Source: CADCTM01 sp049671305
Lineage (GTDB): Bacteria; Cyanobacteriota; Cyanobacteriia; Cyanobacteriales; Coleofasciculaceae
Assembly: GCA_049671305.1 (NCBI GenBank)
Contig: JBATUR010000029.1
Span: 1 to 56,362, forward strand
DNA: 56,362 nt
Reading direction: 5' to 3'
The position numbers were made by a program, and so were the translations under genes. Each line of letters starts with the position of its first letter. Positions within the stretch are counted from its first letter, which is position 1. Shown one piece after another: positions 1-8,499 of this stretch. The notes below the pieces were generated by a model. The model saw only the letters and a program-made list of their open reading frames with translations, was not told the DNA's origin and ran no database searches.

Positions 1-116
1 CTTGTAACACAAAAAGTGGAAAGCAAAGGAAAATAGTTAAAATAGGGGCAGTACCCTCAGTATTGAAACTGTATTATTACACTACAAGCCTGCTGGTTAC
101 CTTTGCTATCTGCGTC

Positions 117-1370
117 ATGCCACCTGTATTCAAAATGACTTCACCAATTTCGGAAAACGCGAAGAATGTGATTCGCCCCATTCAATACCGCGATTTAGAC
201 GCAAGCGAACAACTTGCAACAGTGGCAACTGATGCAGATAGTAACAGTTGCTCAGTTGCCTTTATTCAACAATTACAGCAGATTCGACGCTGGTATTGGT
301 TGTTGAAGTTTTTGAGCTGGTTCCCTAACCCAATCCAGTATGCCTTATGTGTGTTTGTTATTGAACAAGTCCACCAAATTCGCGGACTAATCAAGATTTC
401 ACCTTTTAATCGCACTCGCAGTACTTGGCGAGTCGAGGAGGTGTTGGTTGATACAAAATCAGGACAACCACAGACGGTAACTGGTGATATTGGCTCAAAT
501 TTATTGCGCTACTGCTTTGAAACGGTTTGGGAAGCGCGCACTTGGTTATTAGAAGTTAATATTCATCACAAGAAAACACTGGCGCTATATCGGCAAAATG
601 GATTTCAGCCTTTAGCACAGTTGACATATTGGGCAATTGCACCCCATATTTTGGAAAAACTAGCCGAAAGAGAGCCAGATTTACCAAACTTATTGCCGGT
701 CAGTAATGCTGATGCTCAGTTGTTGTATCAGTTGGATACAGCTTCTATGCCGCCTTTGGTGCGTCAGGTATTTGATCGCCATGTGCATGACTTTAAGATC
801 GGTTTTCTGCGGGCATTTGTGGCGAATTTACAGCAGTGGTTTAATCATAGCCAGGAGATTAGTGGTTATGTGTTTGAACCGCAGCGAAAAGCCGCAATTG
901 GCTATTTTAAGTTACGGTTGTCACGAAAAGGCGATCGCTTTCACGAAGCAGAATTAACAGTTCACCCAGCCTATACCTTCTTGTATCCAGAACTATTAGC
1001 ACAAATGGCACGGATTGTCCAGGAAATGCCCACACAATCATTGCATTTAGCATCTGCTGATTATCAACCAGAACGAGAAGAATATTTAGAGCAATTAGGT
1101 GCTCAGAGAATTGAGCATAGTTTGTTGATGTCTCGCTCAGTTTGGCACAAGCTACGGGAAGCTAAAGCAACTGGTTTGGAAGGACTGCAGTTATCAGAAA
1201 TGCTGCAAGGATTACAGCCAGCCAGGACGCCAATACCTAGCCGCATCACCTGGTTAAAATCCCTCTCTAAGACACCTCAAGTGGCTGTTAATACCGATGG
1301 AGTGCCCGTCTCAACCTCCCCTAGTGCGGTGACAAAAGAGAAACCCTCAGAGGACGCTGGAGAAAAATAG
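117..1370 (+). CDS. GNAT-family N-acetyltransferase-like protein
   Basis: The protein is about 418 residues from the ATG at 117. The segment EARTWLLEVNIHHKKTLALY followed by RQNGF resembles the acetyl-CoA-binding C-terminal part of the GNAT fold, in which a side-by-side neighbour residue precedes Y-x-x-x-G-F. The substrate cannot be told. A second half of about 200 residues extends beyond the core GNAT domain and ends in a Pro/Ser/Thr-rich tail. The frame is open from a TTG at 63; ATGs at 117 and 135 are both possible starts and none has a clear Shine-Dalgarno. The family-like sequence begins at about IRPIQYRDLD, just after the ATG at 135. The gene ends 17 bases before ruvX, so the two are probably cotranscribed. 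Confidence 0.75.
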   Translation: MPPVFKMTSPISENAKNVIRPIQYRDLDASEQLATVATDADSNSCSVAFIQQLQQIRRWYWLLKFLSWFPNPIQYALCVFVIEQVHQIRGLIKISPFNRTRSTWRVEEVLVDTKSGQPQTVTGDIGSNLLRYCFETVWEARTWLLEVNIHHKKTLALYRQNGFQPLAQLTYWAIAPHILEKLAEREPDLPNLLPVSNADAQLLYQLDTASMPPLVRQVFDRHVHDFKIGFLRAFVANLQQWFNHSQEISGYVFEPQRKAAIGYFKLRLSRKGDRFHEAELTVHPAYTFLYPELLAQMARIVQEMPTQSLHLASADYQPEREEYLEQLGAQRIEHSLLMSRSVWHKLREAKATGLEGLQLSEMLQGLQPARTPIPSRITWLKSLSKTPQVAVNTDGVPVSTSPSAVTKEKPSEDAGEK

Positions 1371-1387
1371 GGCTTTCCAAATTAATT

Positions 1388-1831
1388 ATGCAACGAATTT
1401 CTGCACTAGCCTTAGATATTGGCAGTAAACGTATCGGCGTCGCTGGGTGTGATGGTACGGGTTTAATTGCCACAGGTTTAACAACAATTGAGCGTACTTC
1501 TTTTGATAACGATGTGGCGCAATTACGAGAGTTGATTAAGCAAAGAGAAGTGCAGATTTTAGTTGTTGGTTTGCCTTATGATTTGGATGGTACATTAGGC
1601 ACTCAAGCAAAGAAAGTGCAAAAATTCACTCGCAGATTAGAAGCGGCATTACAGTTACCTGTAGAATATGCCGATGAGCGGTTAACTTCATATCAGGCTG
1701 AAGAGTTTATTAAAGCAGAAAGGCGAAATCTTTCTGATCATAAAGGGCTGATTGATCGTAAAGCGGCGGCGATAATTTTACAACAATGGTTAGATGAGCG
1801 GCGGTCTAAGATAAAGTTAGGGAATTTATAA
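1388..1831 (+). CDS. ruvX: RuvX/YqgF pre-16S rRNA nuclease (Holliday junction resolvase-like)
   Basis: The 147-residue length is typical of the YqgF/RuvX family. The N-terminal motif ALDIGSKRIGVA carries the first catalytic Asp of the RNase H fold. VVGLPYDLDG matches the conserved VG-P segment, and DERLTSYQAEEF supplies the second acidic site. DRKAAAIILQQWLD provides the last conserved Asp. Members of the family process the 5' end of 16S rRNA in bacteria, and some have been described as resolvases. The gene sits 17 bases downstream of the GNAT-like gene and probably shares its transcript. Confidence 0.95.
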   Translation: MQRISALALDIGSKRIGVAGCDGTGLIATGLTTIERTSFDNDVAQLRELIKQREVQILVVGLPYDLDGTLGTQAKKVQKFTRRLEAALQLPVEYADERLTSYQAEEFIKAERRNLSDHKGLIDRKAAAIILQQWLDERRSKIKLGNL

Positions 1832-1846
1832 ATTAAATTGCCTTGT

Positions 1847-2383
1847 TTACGCCAACAAATCAGCAACTGCTACACTAAAACCCGGCAAAACTTTCTGAGT
1901 ACAAACAACTTGCCCAGAAGTAAACATTAAACCCTGATTTTCAGTTAAAACCATCACCCAGCGACTTTCAGGAAATACTAACCAAACTTCTTCACTCCCC
2001 GACTCTAAATACTCCTGCGCTTTTAGTAAGACATCCTCAGCAATATCTGTAGGCGAAACAATTTCGGCAGATAATGGAAAACTCTGGGGCAAAGTCGCAA
2101 GATTACCAAACTGTGCCACCAGTTCAGGAGTAAGATAAGCGACATCAGGATAACGCCCTTGCTTATTAGTACGGCATGGCACATCAGTATAAACTTCTCC
2201 ACCTTGTCCACTGGAAGTTTTGAAATCTTCCCAATAACCACCAAGCCTTAACTGAATTTTGCCGTGTTTAAGAGTCATACCATTTTTCTCTACAAGCTGA
2301 CCATCCACCCACTCCATATGTTCAGGAGGATTAGCCACAAAATCTTCTAATGAGAAATTATCTTTGACAATAGTGGTTAGCAT
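1847..2383 (-). CDS. Uma2 family (DUF820) putative endonuclease
   Basis: The protein has 178 residues. It shows the restriction-endonuclease-like layout of Uma2 proteins, which are very numerous in cyanobacteria. GRYPDVAYLTPE carries the Asp, SAEIVSPTD carries the Glu, and KAQEYLESGSEEVWLV carries the Lys-containing helix and the typical -EVWLV strand. The start ATG at 2383 leads into an N-terminal SLEDFVANPPEHMEWVDGQL segment that is usual for the family. The biological role of the family is unclear; nuclease activity is inferred from fold only. It converges on ruvX with a 15-base gap. Confidence 0.85.
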   Translation of the reverse strand: MLTTIVKDNFSLEDFVANPPEHMEWVDGQLVEKNGMTLKHGKIQLRLGGYWEDFKTSSGQGGEVYTDVPCRTNKQGRYPDVAYLTPELVAQFGNLATLPQSFPLSAEIVSPTDIAEDVLLKAQEYLESGSEEVWLVFPESRWVMVLTENQGLMFTSGQVVCTQKVLPGFSVAVADLLA

Positions 2384-2610
2384 GGTTATTTCCTCGGTGC
2401 TATCTCAATATCAAGTAAGCAAAAGCTCAACAGCGAACAACCTAGGTTTCTTCTGCACCTACAACTCCATACTCCTGAATTGCCGCAAAAGACAGGATAT
2501 TATGTCGATCATGCATCACTTTTAAGCCTGCGCTCAAAAAGCATCTTTCAAGCATCGGGTTAGGGATGATAACATGAGAGACTGCTGGAATATACAAATC
2601 AACTCTATCC

Positions 2611-2880
2611 ATGACCCTAACACAAGAGCGCAAACAAGAAATTCTTGAAGGCTACCAAGTCCATGAAACCGATACAGGTTCGGCTGATGTCCAAGTTGCC
2701 ATGCTTACCGCTCGCATTAATCAGTTAAGTACCCACCTCAAAACCAACAAAAAAGACCACTCTTCTCGACGCGGTTTGCTGAAGATGATTGGTCAACGCA
2801 AAAGCTTACTCAGCTATATTCGTAAACAAGACCTCTCTCGCTATCAAGCTTTAATTCAACGCCTAGGAATTCGCGGATAG
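2611..2880 (+). CDS. rpsO: 30S ribosomal protein S15
   Basis: The 89 residues match S15 from end to end: TDTGSADVQVAMLTARINQL, then HLKTNKKDHSSRRGLLKMIG and a final LIQRLGIRG. S15 binds the central domain of 16S rRNA early in 30S assembly. The leader of about 227 bases upstream may contain its promoter and possibly an autoregulatory structure, but I could not identify one. An antisense ORF across 2442-2633 looks non-coding. pam68 follows 15 bases downstream, consistent with cotranscription. Confidence 0.98.
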   Translation: MTLTQERKQEILEGYQVHETDTGSADVQVAMLTARINQLSTHLKTNKKDHSSRRGLLKMIGQRKSLLSYIRKQDLSRYQALIQRLGIRG

Positions 2881-2895
2881 AGAATATATAAGCTT

Positions 2896-3414
2896 ATGTC
2901 TACTGAACCATCGCCTGATGCTAGCGCCAAAGCTACCTCTAAGGAACCTGAGCAACGTTTGCCTTTTGAACCGCGTACCAAGCGCAAAAAAACGGCAAAA
3001 GCACCACCGGAACCTGAGAAGAGTCCGAGTCAAACTGCTGCTAAAAAAGACAAAGACTTGCCCAAAAAAAAGCCTGTAACTGCTCAGAGTGAATCAATGG
3101 CGGTTCCGGACGTGGTTAGCAAGCGTATGGTGCGCCGCATGGCTTTGCTTTGCGGAGTGCCTTCAGTTTTGGGCATCGCTACGTTTTTTGTCAGCTATTT
3201 TTTGGTTACCCAAGCTGGGGTAAAGCTGCCTAACGTGGCGGTGGTTTTAGTAAGTATGGGATTTTTCGGTTTAGGGGTGTTGGGGTTAAGCTACGGCGTC
3301 CTCTCCGCTTCTTGGGATGAGGATGTTCCTGGGACGAAGTTAGGTTGGCAAGAGTTCACCACAAACCTGGGACGCATGACCTCTGCATGGCGCAAGACTG
3401 GGCAAAAGGATTAG
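2896..3414 (+). CDS. PAM68 family protein (photosystem II assembly)
   Basis: The 172-residue protein has a long basic, Lys/Pro-rich hydrophilic N terminus (about residues 1-75). Two hydrophobic segments follow: ALLCGVPSVLGIATFFVSYF and VAVVLVSMGFFGLGVLGLSY. The C-terminal SWDEDVPGTKLGWQEF segment is typical of PAM68 (DUF3464). In plants and cyanobacteria this family promotes early photosystem II assembly and chlorophyll insertion in the thylakoid membrane. It lies directly behind rpsO, which suggests translation and photosystem assembly genes share a transcript here. Confidence 0.88.
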   Translation: MSTEPSPDASAKATSKEPEQRLPFEPRTKRKKTAKAPPEPEKSPSQTAAKKDKDLPKKKPVTAQSESMAVPDVVSKRMVRRMALLCGVPSVLGIATFFVSYFLVTQAGVKLPNVAVVLVSMGFFGLGVLGLSYGVLSASWDEDVPGTKLGWQEFTTNLGRMTSAWRKTGQKD

Positions 3415-3494
3415 TTATAAGCTTTCTTTTAAATATCAGTCAAGCTTGATACATAAGTGTTCGTATACAAAAAATTGGCAGGGACTTTACAAAA

Positions 3495-4553
3495 ATGATC
3501 GTCGTAATGAAAGTCGGTACTCCAGAAATTGAGGTGACTCGTGTTAGCCAGGAACTCACAGAATGGGGTTTGAGCCCAGAAAAAATTGTTGGTAAGCATA
3601 AAGTTGTGATCGGTTTGGTCGGTGAAACGGTTGATTTGGACCCGTTGCAAATTAAGGAAGTTAGCCCTTGGATTGAGCAGGTGTTGCGGGTTGAGCAGCC
3701 TTACAAACGGGCTAGCCGCGCTTATCGCCAGGGTGAAGCGAGTGATGTGGTTGTGCCAACTCCAAATGGTGATATTCACTTCAGTGAGAATGCGCCGTTG
3801 GTAGTTGTGGCGGGTCCTTGCTCGGTGGAAAATGAGGAAATGATTATTGAAACGGCACTGCGTGTGAAGGCGGCGGGTGCTCAGTTTTTACGTGGTGGTG
3901 CTTATAAGCCTCGGACTTCGCCTTATGCTTTTCAAGGACATGGCGAAAGTGCTTTGCATCTATTGGCGGCGGCGCGGGATGCGTCGGGTTTAGGTATTAT
4001 CACTGAGGTGATGGATGCGGCTGAGTTGGACATTATTAGCGAGGTTGCTGATGTTGTACAAGTCGGGGCGCGAAATATGCAGAATTTCTCGCTGCTCAAG
4101 AAAGTGGGGGCGCAAGAAAAACCTGTTCTGTTGAAGCGGGGCATGGCGGCGACGATTGAAGATTGGTTGATGGCGGCTGAGTATATTTTGGCTGCAGGTA
4201 ATCCGAATGTGATTTTATGTGAGCGGGGTATTCGGACGTTTGATCGGCAGTATGCTCGGAATACTTTGGATTTGTCGGTGATTCCTGTTTTGCGATCGCT
4301 TACTCATTTACCGATTATGATTGATCCTAGTCATGGTACGGGACGGTATGAGTATGTGCCTTCGATGGCGATGGCGGCAATTGCGGGTGGTACTGATTCG
4401 TTGATGATTGAAGTGCATCCGAATCCTGCTAAGGCGTTGTCTGATGGTCCTCAGTCGTTGACACCTGATCGCTTTGACGCTTTGATGAAGGAATTGGCGG
4501 TGATTGGTAAGGCTGTTGGACGTTGGTCTGAGCCTGCTGTGGCGCTTGTTTAA
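3495..4553 (+). CDS. aroF: 3-deoxy-7-phosphoheptulonate synthase (type I-beta DAHP synthase)
   Basis: This enzyme condenses phosphoenolpyruvate and erythrose 4-phosphate, the first step of the shikimate pathway to aromatic amino acids. The 352-residue protein has an N-terminal ferredoxin-like regulatory domain (about residues 1-75, beginning MIVVMKVGTPEIEV). A TIM barrel follows, with VVAGPCSVENEEM, LRGGAYKPRTSPYAFQG, LKRGMAATIEDW and IMIDPSHGTGR. These carry the metal and phosphate ligands of the AroA-I-beta class. The N-terminal domain is the one used for feedback control in this class. A strong hairpin lies just downstream. Confidence 0.95.
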   Translation: MIVVMKVGTPEIEVTRVSQELTEWGLSPEKIVGKHKVVIGLVGETVDLDPLQIKEVSPWIEQVLRVEQPYKRASRAYRQGEASDVVVPTPNGDIHFSENAPLVVVAGPCSVENEEMIIETALRVKAAGAQFLRGGAYKPRTSPYAFQGHGESALHLLAAARDASGLGIITEVMDAAELDIISEVADVVQVGARNMQNFSLLKKVGAQEKPVLLKRGMAATIEDWLMAAEYILAAGNPNVILCERGIRTFDRQYARNTLDLSVIPVLRSLTHLPIMIDPSHGTGRYEYVPSMAMAAIAGGTDSLMIEVHPNPAKALSDGPQSLTPDRFDALMKELAVIGKAVGRWSEPAVALV

Positions 4554-4581
4554 GTAGTTTTTAATTGCATATCACTATTGG

Positions 4582-4620
4582 GTAGGGGCACGATATTATC
4601 GTGCCCCTACGATGTTTTTT
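4582..4620. terminator. Perfect 13-bp hairpin with T-run between convergent genes
   Basis: GTAGGGGCACGAT at 4582-4594 and its exact reverse complement at 4598-4610 enclose a 3-base loop. A run of six T ends at 4620. The hairpin separates aroF (plus) from the dynamin-like gene (minus), so it probably terminates aroF. The arm resembles the GTAGGGGCACG palindromes dispersed in many cyanobacterial genomes, so it may be a repeat that now serves as a terminator. Confidence 0.75.
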
Positions 4621-6499
4621 AGGCAGGGATAATGGTTTTTAGATTCTTTTGGACTTGCTCAAGTTCTTGACGCTTCTGAGCGATAAAGGCTTTTTCAGCG
4701 TCACAGTATAGAAGGATTTTTTGGTATTCTTTATCTTGGTTATCTAAGTCCACTTGTACACTATCTATGACTTGATCAATAATTTCCTTGACTCTTTTAA
4801 TCCTCGTTTCAAAAGTTATGGGAACAGTCGTGTAAATTTTATCAAAAATTTCCGATTCTTTTTCCTTAAAATTATCCATTCCCTTATGGAATACTTCATT
4901 TTTTATCTGATTTGAAAGAGAATCAGCACTTCCAAAAAAGCGACCAACAAAAAACAGAGTACCTATCCATGCGAAAAAGTCACCATACCCGTCTTTCTTA
5001 TCCACTTCAAATTTAAAATCGTAAGGAAGTTGGCGAGAAAATATTTCTTCTATATTGATATCTGAGATTTTGAAGTTAGTTATGTTATTTAACTCATTCA
5101 AAATTCTATTATCTAATACTTGAATTATCTTACCTACATATTCTTTATTGTTATGTCCCCAATCAATAATTGCATTTAACAAATTAACTTTAAATTGTTC
5201 AGTATAGTTTTTAACTACCTCACCTTGCTTAAAAATTAGATCATTTCCGTCAGAATAAGTCCATTCATTAGATTTTAAATCACCAGACAAGGATGAACTA
5301 ATCCAGTTCTCCCAAGAAGTATTTAGCTGAATTCTTAAAGGTATTTCTAATTCTGTTATCCATTTTTTTGTCAAAAACTCAATTCTGATGCTGTGTCCGC
5401 ATAGTTCACCAATTTTCTCGATAAAATCTTGTTTTTTTGCCTCTTCATATTTTATTGTTTTATCCAAATTTTCTTCTAATATTTGCAATAACACTAGCCC
5501 ATCTTCAATAATTTTTTCAAGCTTAGTAACAGCTTTTCTAAGCTCAGTATTACCACGTTCATTAGTTAAAAATTCTTCAATAGATTTAGTAAATTCTTCA
5601 AAACTATCAATATAGTCATTATGATTTTTGTTACGTTTGGCATCTAGTGCTGCTTTAGCTGAGATGAAATGAATGCGGTTTTTTCCAGCCAATAGAGGAT
5701 GTTCACCACCTGCAAATTCTTCTACCGAATCTTTTACATCCTGTCGATCCTCATCAGATTCCAATTCATCCATTTTGTTGACCACTATAAATAAATTTCT
5801 AGCAGGTTCTTGCTGCTTACCACCAGAAAGTTGCTCCTTTAACTCATAGATTAATTCGCGTTCCGTCTCAGATAGTAGAGCCGAGGCAAAGGTAAGAAAA
5901 ATTACTGCATCAGTATGCTTTAGCAATTTTTGAGTAATGGCTGCACGATCTGGGTGTTCGTTTAATCCCGGAGAATCGACAATCTCTACACCATTTTGAC
6001 AGAACTCTAAATTGGGATGTTCAAAAATTATTTCTTCTATCTGAGAACGAGCTAGCTCATCGCTTCGGTGCTTTCGTGCTGCTTCTTTTGAAATACTCGC
6101 TAAAGTTTGATACTCCTCAAAGGATACCTCTTTTTTTTGACCATTTTTGTAATGACATAGAATCCTTTTAGTTAAGCCATATTTCAATATTGTAACTGCG
6201 CCACTACAAGCAATTGCCCGAACAGGTTGTATTTGTTCCCCTACTAAAGCATTGACTAGAGTTGATTTGCCTCGACTGAATTCTCCTATAATTGATAATC
6301 TAAATTGATAAGATTTTAGCTTTTTCTGCAATTCATCTATGTCTGTTAGCAGAACATCAGTACTTAAACCTCGTTGATAACATTCATGAAATATCTTACA
6401 TAAGTGATTGCATATTTGTTGAGATAATTCTTCTTTCCATTTTTGGAACTCTGCAAAAGATGAGATGCTGAGTTGATCATTACTATTGTGCAAATTCAT
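4619..6499 (-). CDS. Dynamin-like large GTPase
   Basis: The protein has 626 residues. The GTPase domain shows G1 GEFSRGKST (about residues 72-80), a conserved Thr/Ser region around SGAVT (99-103), G3 DSPG (175-178) and G4 NKMD (241-244). This matches bacterial dynamin-like proteins, which oligomerise on and remodel membranes. Long helical, Lys/Glu-rich sequence follows (about 320-480), then a short hydrophobic patch around DFFAWIGTLFFVGRFFG (507-523) that could be the membrane-inserting paddle, then another helical tail. The gene is clearly more A+T-rich than its neighbours, which suggests acquisition. It is transcribed away from the 424-residue coiled-coil gene at 6644. Dynamin-like proteins serve in membrane repair and phage defence in other bacteria; which applies here is unknown. 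Confidence 0.85.
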   Translation of the reverse strand: MNLHNSNDQLSISSFAEFQKWKEELSQQICNHLCKIFHECYQRGLSTDVLLTDIDELQKKLKSYQFRLSIIGEFSRGKSTLVNALVGEQIQPVRAIACSGAVTILKYGLTKRILCHYKNGQKKEVSFEEYQTLASISKEAARKHRSDELARSQIEEIIFEHPNLEFCQNGVEIVDSPGLNEHPDRAAITQKLLKHTDAVIFLTFASALLSETERELIYELKEQLSGGKQQEPARNLFIVVNKMDELESDEDRQDVKDSVEEFAGGEHPLLAGKNRIHFISAKAALDAKRNKNHNDYIDSFEEFTKSIEEFLTNERGNTELRKAVTKLEKIIEDGLVLLQILEENLDKTIKYEEAKKQDFIEKIGELCGHSIRIEFLTKKWITELEIPLRIQLNTSWENWISSSLSGDLKSNEWTYSDGNDLIFKQGEVVKNYTEQFKVNLLNAIIDWGHNNKEYVGKIIQVLDNRILNELNNITNFKISDINIEEIFSRQLPYDFKFEVDKKDGYGDFFAWIGTLFFVGRFFGSADSLSNQIKNEVFHKGMDNFKEKESEIFDKIYTTVPITFETRIKRVKEIIDQVIDSVQVDLDNQDKEYQKILLYCDAEKAFIAQKRQELEQVQKNLKTIIPA

Positions 6500-6643
6500 G
6501 ATTTAAGAATTCCTTGAGTAATAGAGTTAAGTCTAGTATTGCCCAGCTTTCCGTCAAAGTGTTTAAAATTTCGATAAAGATGGTGACTTCTCTTAACAAA
6601 ACAGGTTAGGCTCTAAGAATTAAGCTCCCACTGAGGCAGAAAT

Positions 6644-7918
6644 ATGCTGTTTCAATTTGCCCCTGCTGTTCAGGCTGCTATCGACGCGGGTAAGTACGTG
6701 CAAGTTTTTACATCCGCAGGAATGCCCATAGGCATGGCAAGAGATCCAGTTACAGGGCGCTTTGTTGCCCATGCCATAGGTGCTGTAGTCAATAACAGCC
6801 CTCTATCACCCCTAGTAGCTGCTTCTCAGTTTGCTACAAGTGGAGCGCAAATGTATCAAATGCACCGAGGATTTCAAGCTGTTCTGGGTCAGTTAAACAC
6901 TATCCAGTCCAGTTTAGGAGTGCTACAAGCAACTACAGCTTTAATTGGTGTTGGCACTTTCGCAGGCGTTGCTCTATCAGCAGTAAACCTCCACCAAACC
7001 TTGAAACTAAGAGAAGATGTCAAGCAACTAAAACTTGAAGTTAAAAACGGTTTTATTGACCTAAAACAAGCTCTAAAAGACCAAGGAAGTGAAATCATCC
7101 AACACATTGACGAAGTTGCCCAAGACATCAAATTTGAACAGCATCGCTTAGAATTAATCAAAGCTTATGGACGGTTTCTAGAAGCAACTAAGCTCATGAA
7201 AACTGCCATGTCAATTCAAGATTTGAGTGCTAGAAAAATTGAGTTAGCAAATGCCAGACAGACATTAGGTGAAGCTTTAGCGATCTACAATGAGCCTCGC
7301 CTACTATCAGAAACTTGTGCTGCGGGGCAACTCCGCAGACTAGAATGTGCTTGGGTAATTGAGCAGACGATTGTTTTATCTTATCAACTTCAAGATGAGC
7401 CAGCAGCAGTAAGCGATCGCCTTTCTCATCTCCAAAACAAAATCCGTCAAGATATCCTCACGGTAATTGAACGTTGTGAAACCGAAGATGAACTTGATTT
7501 TCTCTTCCCAGAAATCACCCGAATTCATGACCATGATTTAGCTGTATTAGAGTCTTGGCAAAATCATGTAGATTGGATGAGAACCTTACCGAACTCTGAA
7601 TTAAAATTGCTTCAAAGTGCAGATTTTAACAACTCAGAAGTTACAGCTAATGCAGATATAATAATCAATTCAGTACCAGCAGAACAATTATTATACGATA
7701 ATTTAAAACAGAAATCTCATCCTGCATCCTTGCTTAATCAACTGCAATTGATGATGAAACCAAGTTTACGTCAAGAATTTGCAGCATATATTAGCAAGCA
7801 AGCTGCAATGGCAGGTTTTAAAACATTAGTGCCAGCCAATTTACAAAAAGCCTCAGACTTAGCTGTTGCTAATCTTTATTGGTATTTTAAAGTCAGAGAT
7901 GAATCAGTAACCGCGTAA
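6644..7918 (+). CDS. Unknown protein with a hydrophobic segment and coiled coil, divergent from dynamin-like gene
   Basis: I do not recognise a named family. The 424-residue protein begins with MLFQFAPAVQAAIDAGKYVQ, followed by a compact GMPIGMARDPVTGRFVAHA motif. A Gly/Ala-rich hydrophobic segment (about residues 92-115, containing TALIGVGTFAGVALSAV) comes next. Heptad-like sequence follows immediately (about 117-165, LREDVKQLKLEVKNGFIDLK). The rest is helical, with no catalytic motif that I can see. One hydrophobic hairpin-like stretch joined to long helices is the arrangement of alpha-helical pore formers, but that comparison is only structural inference. The start ATG has GAGGCAG about 6-12 bases upstream. 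A 144-base gap separates it from the divergent GTPase gene, so the two may share regulation. Confidence 0.6.
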   Translation: MLFQFAPAVQAAIDAGKYVQVFTSAGMPIGMARDPVTGRFVAHAIGAVVNNSPLSPLVAASQFATSGAQMYQMHRGFQAVLGQLNTIQSSLGVLQATTALIGVGTFAGVALSAVNLHQTLKLREDVKQLKLEVKNGFIDLKQALKDQGSEIIQHIDEVAQDIKFEQHRLELIKAYGRFLEATKLMKTAMSIQDLSARKIELANARQTLGEALAIYNEPRLLSETCAAGQLRRLECAWVIEQTIVLSYQLQDEPAAVSDRLSHLQNKIRQDILTVIERCETEDELDFLFPEITRIHDHDLAVLESWQNHVDWMRTLPNSELKLLQSADFNNSEVTANADIIINSVPAEQLLYDNLKQKSHPASLLNQLQLMMKPSLRQEFAAYISKQAAMAGFKTLVPANLQKASDLAVANLYWYFKVRDESVTA

Positions 7919-7990
7919 AATTGATTTGATACACTCTTTCTTTTTGTCTAGATTAAATTAGGCTTACCATGCCTGCTGATTGACGCTATT

Positions 7991-8040
7991 AGTCCGTGCA
8001 GACGGACTTTGTTTATGTAGCCGCGACTTTAGTCGTCGCA
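7991..8040. repeat. Interspersed palindromic repeat (AGTCCG...CGGACT / GCGAC...GTCGC)
   Basis: Two short hairpins lie side by side. AGTCCG and CGGACT (7991-8008) enclose six bases; GCGAC at 8023-8027 can pair with GTCGC near 8035-8039. The combination, joined by TTTGTTTATGTAGCC, looks like an interspersed repeat of filamentous and related cyanobacteria. No second copy is in this window, so the assignment rests on recall of the pattern. Confidence 0.55.
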
Positions 8041-8073
8041 CATTCTATATATAAATGTTGATTTTTCACAATA

Positions 8074-8499
8074 TTATTTCGACTCAAATACATATTGTTG
8101 TGCCACTCGCCAATAGCGTGAAAAGCGCTTCAAATCAATATAACCATCATAATTTACAAACGGTGGTGGCGACCAAATTTCTACCTCTAATGATGCCTCT
8201 TCTATAGAATCACAAATTGACTCAAACCGAGGACTTGGACTATCTGTAGTTGCCACACCATCGGCATGATTTTCCTTGGCAAAAGCGGCAACTTCTTTTG
8301 CCACATCTCCCCGCCGAATTGTGACAGGTAATTCTAGTAAACATTCATAAATAAATACAATTCGTTTCATGCTAATTTGCCATTCTTCCAGCAAGGCATC
8401 ATCCCAAACCCAAATTGCTGGTGCATCAGGGTAAGTTTGTAATGCTGGATTTTTTGGACTTAAGCAATCACCATGTATCCAAACAATTGGTTTTTCCAT
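8074..8499 (-). CDS. DNA photolyase N-terminal-domain-like protein (single domain)
   Basis: The 141-residue protein reads MEKPIVWIHGDCLSPKNPAL, then AIWVWDDALLEEWQISMKRIVFIYECLLELPVTIRRGDV. This resembles the Rossmann-like N-terminal (antenna-binding) domain of photolyases and cryptochromes, where a strand W-x-H/R-x-D-L-R is followed by a helix and a second strand. The FAD-binding helical C-terminal domain is absent, so photolyase activity is not expected. I infer a domain relationship, not a function. The gene stands alone on the minus strand; the next 465 bases upstream hold no gene. Confidence 0.5.
   Translation of the reverse strand: MEKPIVWIHGDCLSPKNPALQTYPDAPAIWVWDDALLEEWQISMKRIVFIYECLLELPVTIRRGDVAKEVAAFAKENHADGVATTDSPSPRFESICDSIEEASLEVEIWSPPPFVNYDGYIDLKRFSRYWRVAQQYVFESK

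Noticed and set aside
2442..2633. 63-residue minus-strand ORF overlapping the start of rpsO
   Set aside because: It lies over the rpsO start and leader, has no recognisable motif and is probably a chance frame.
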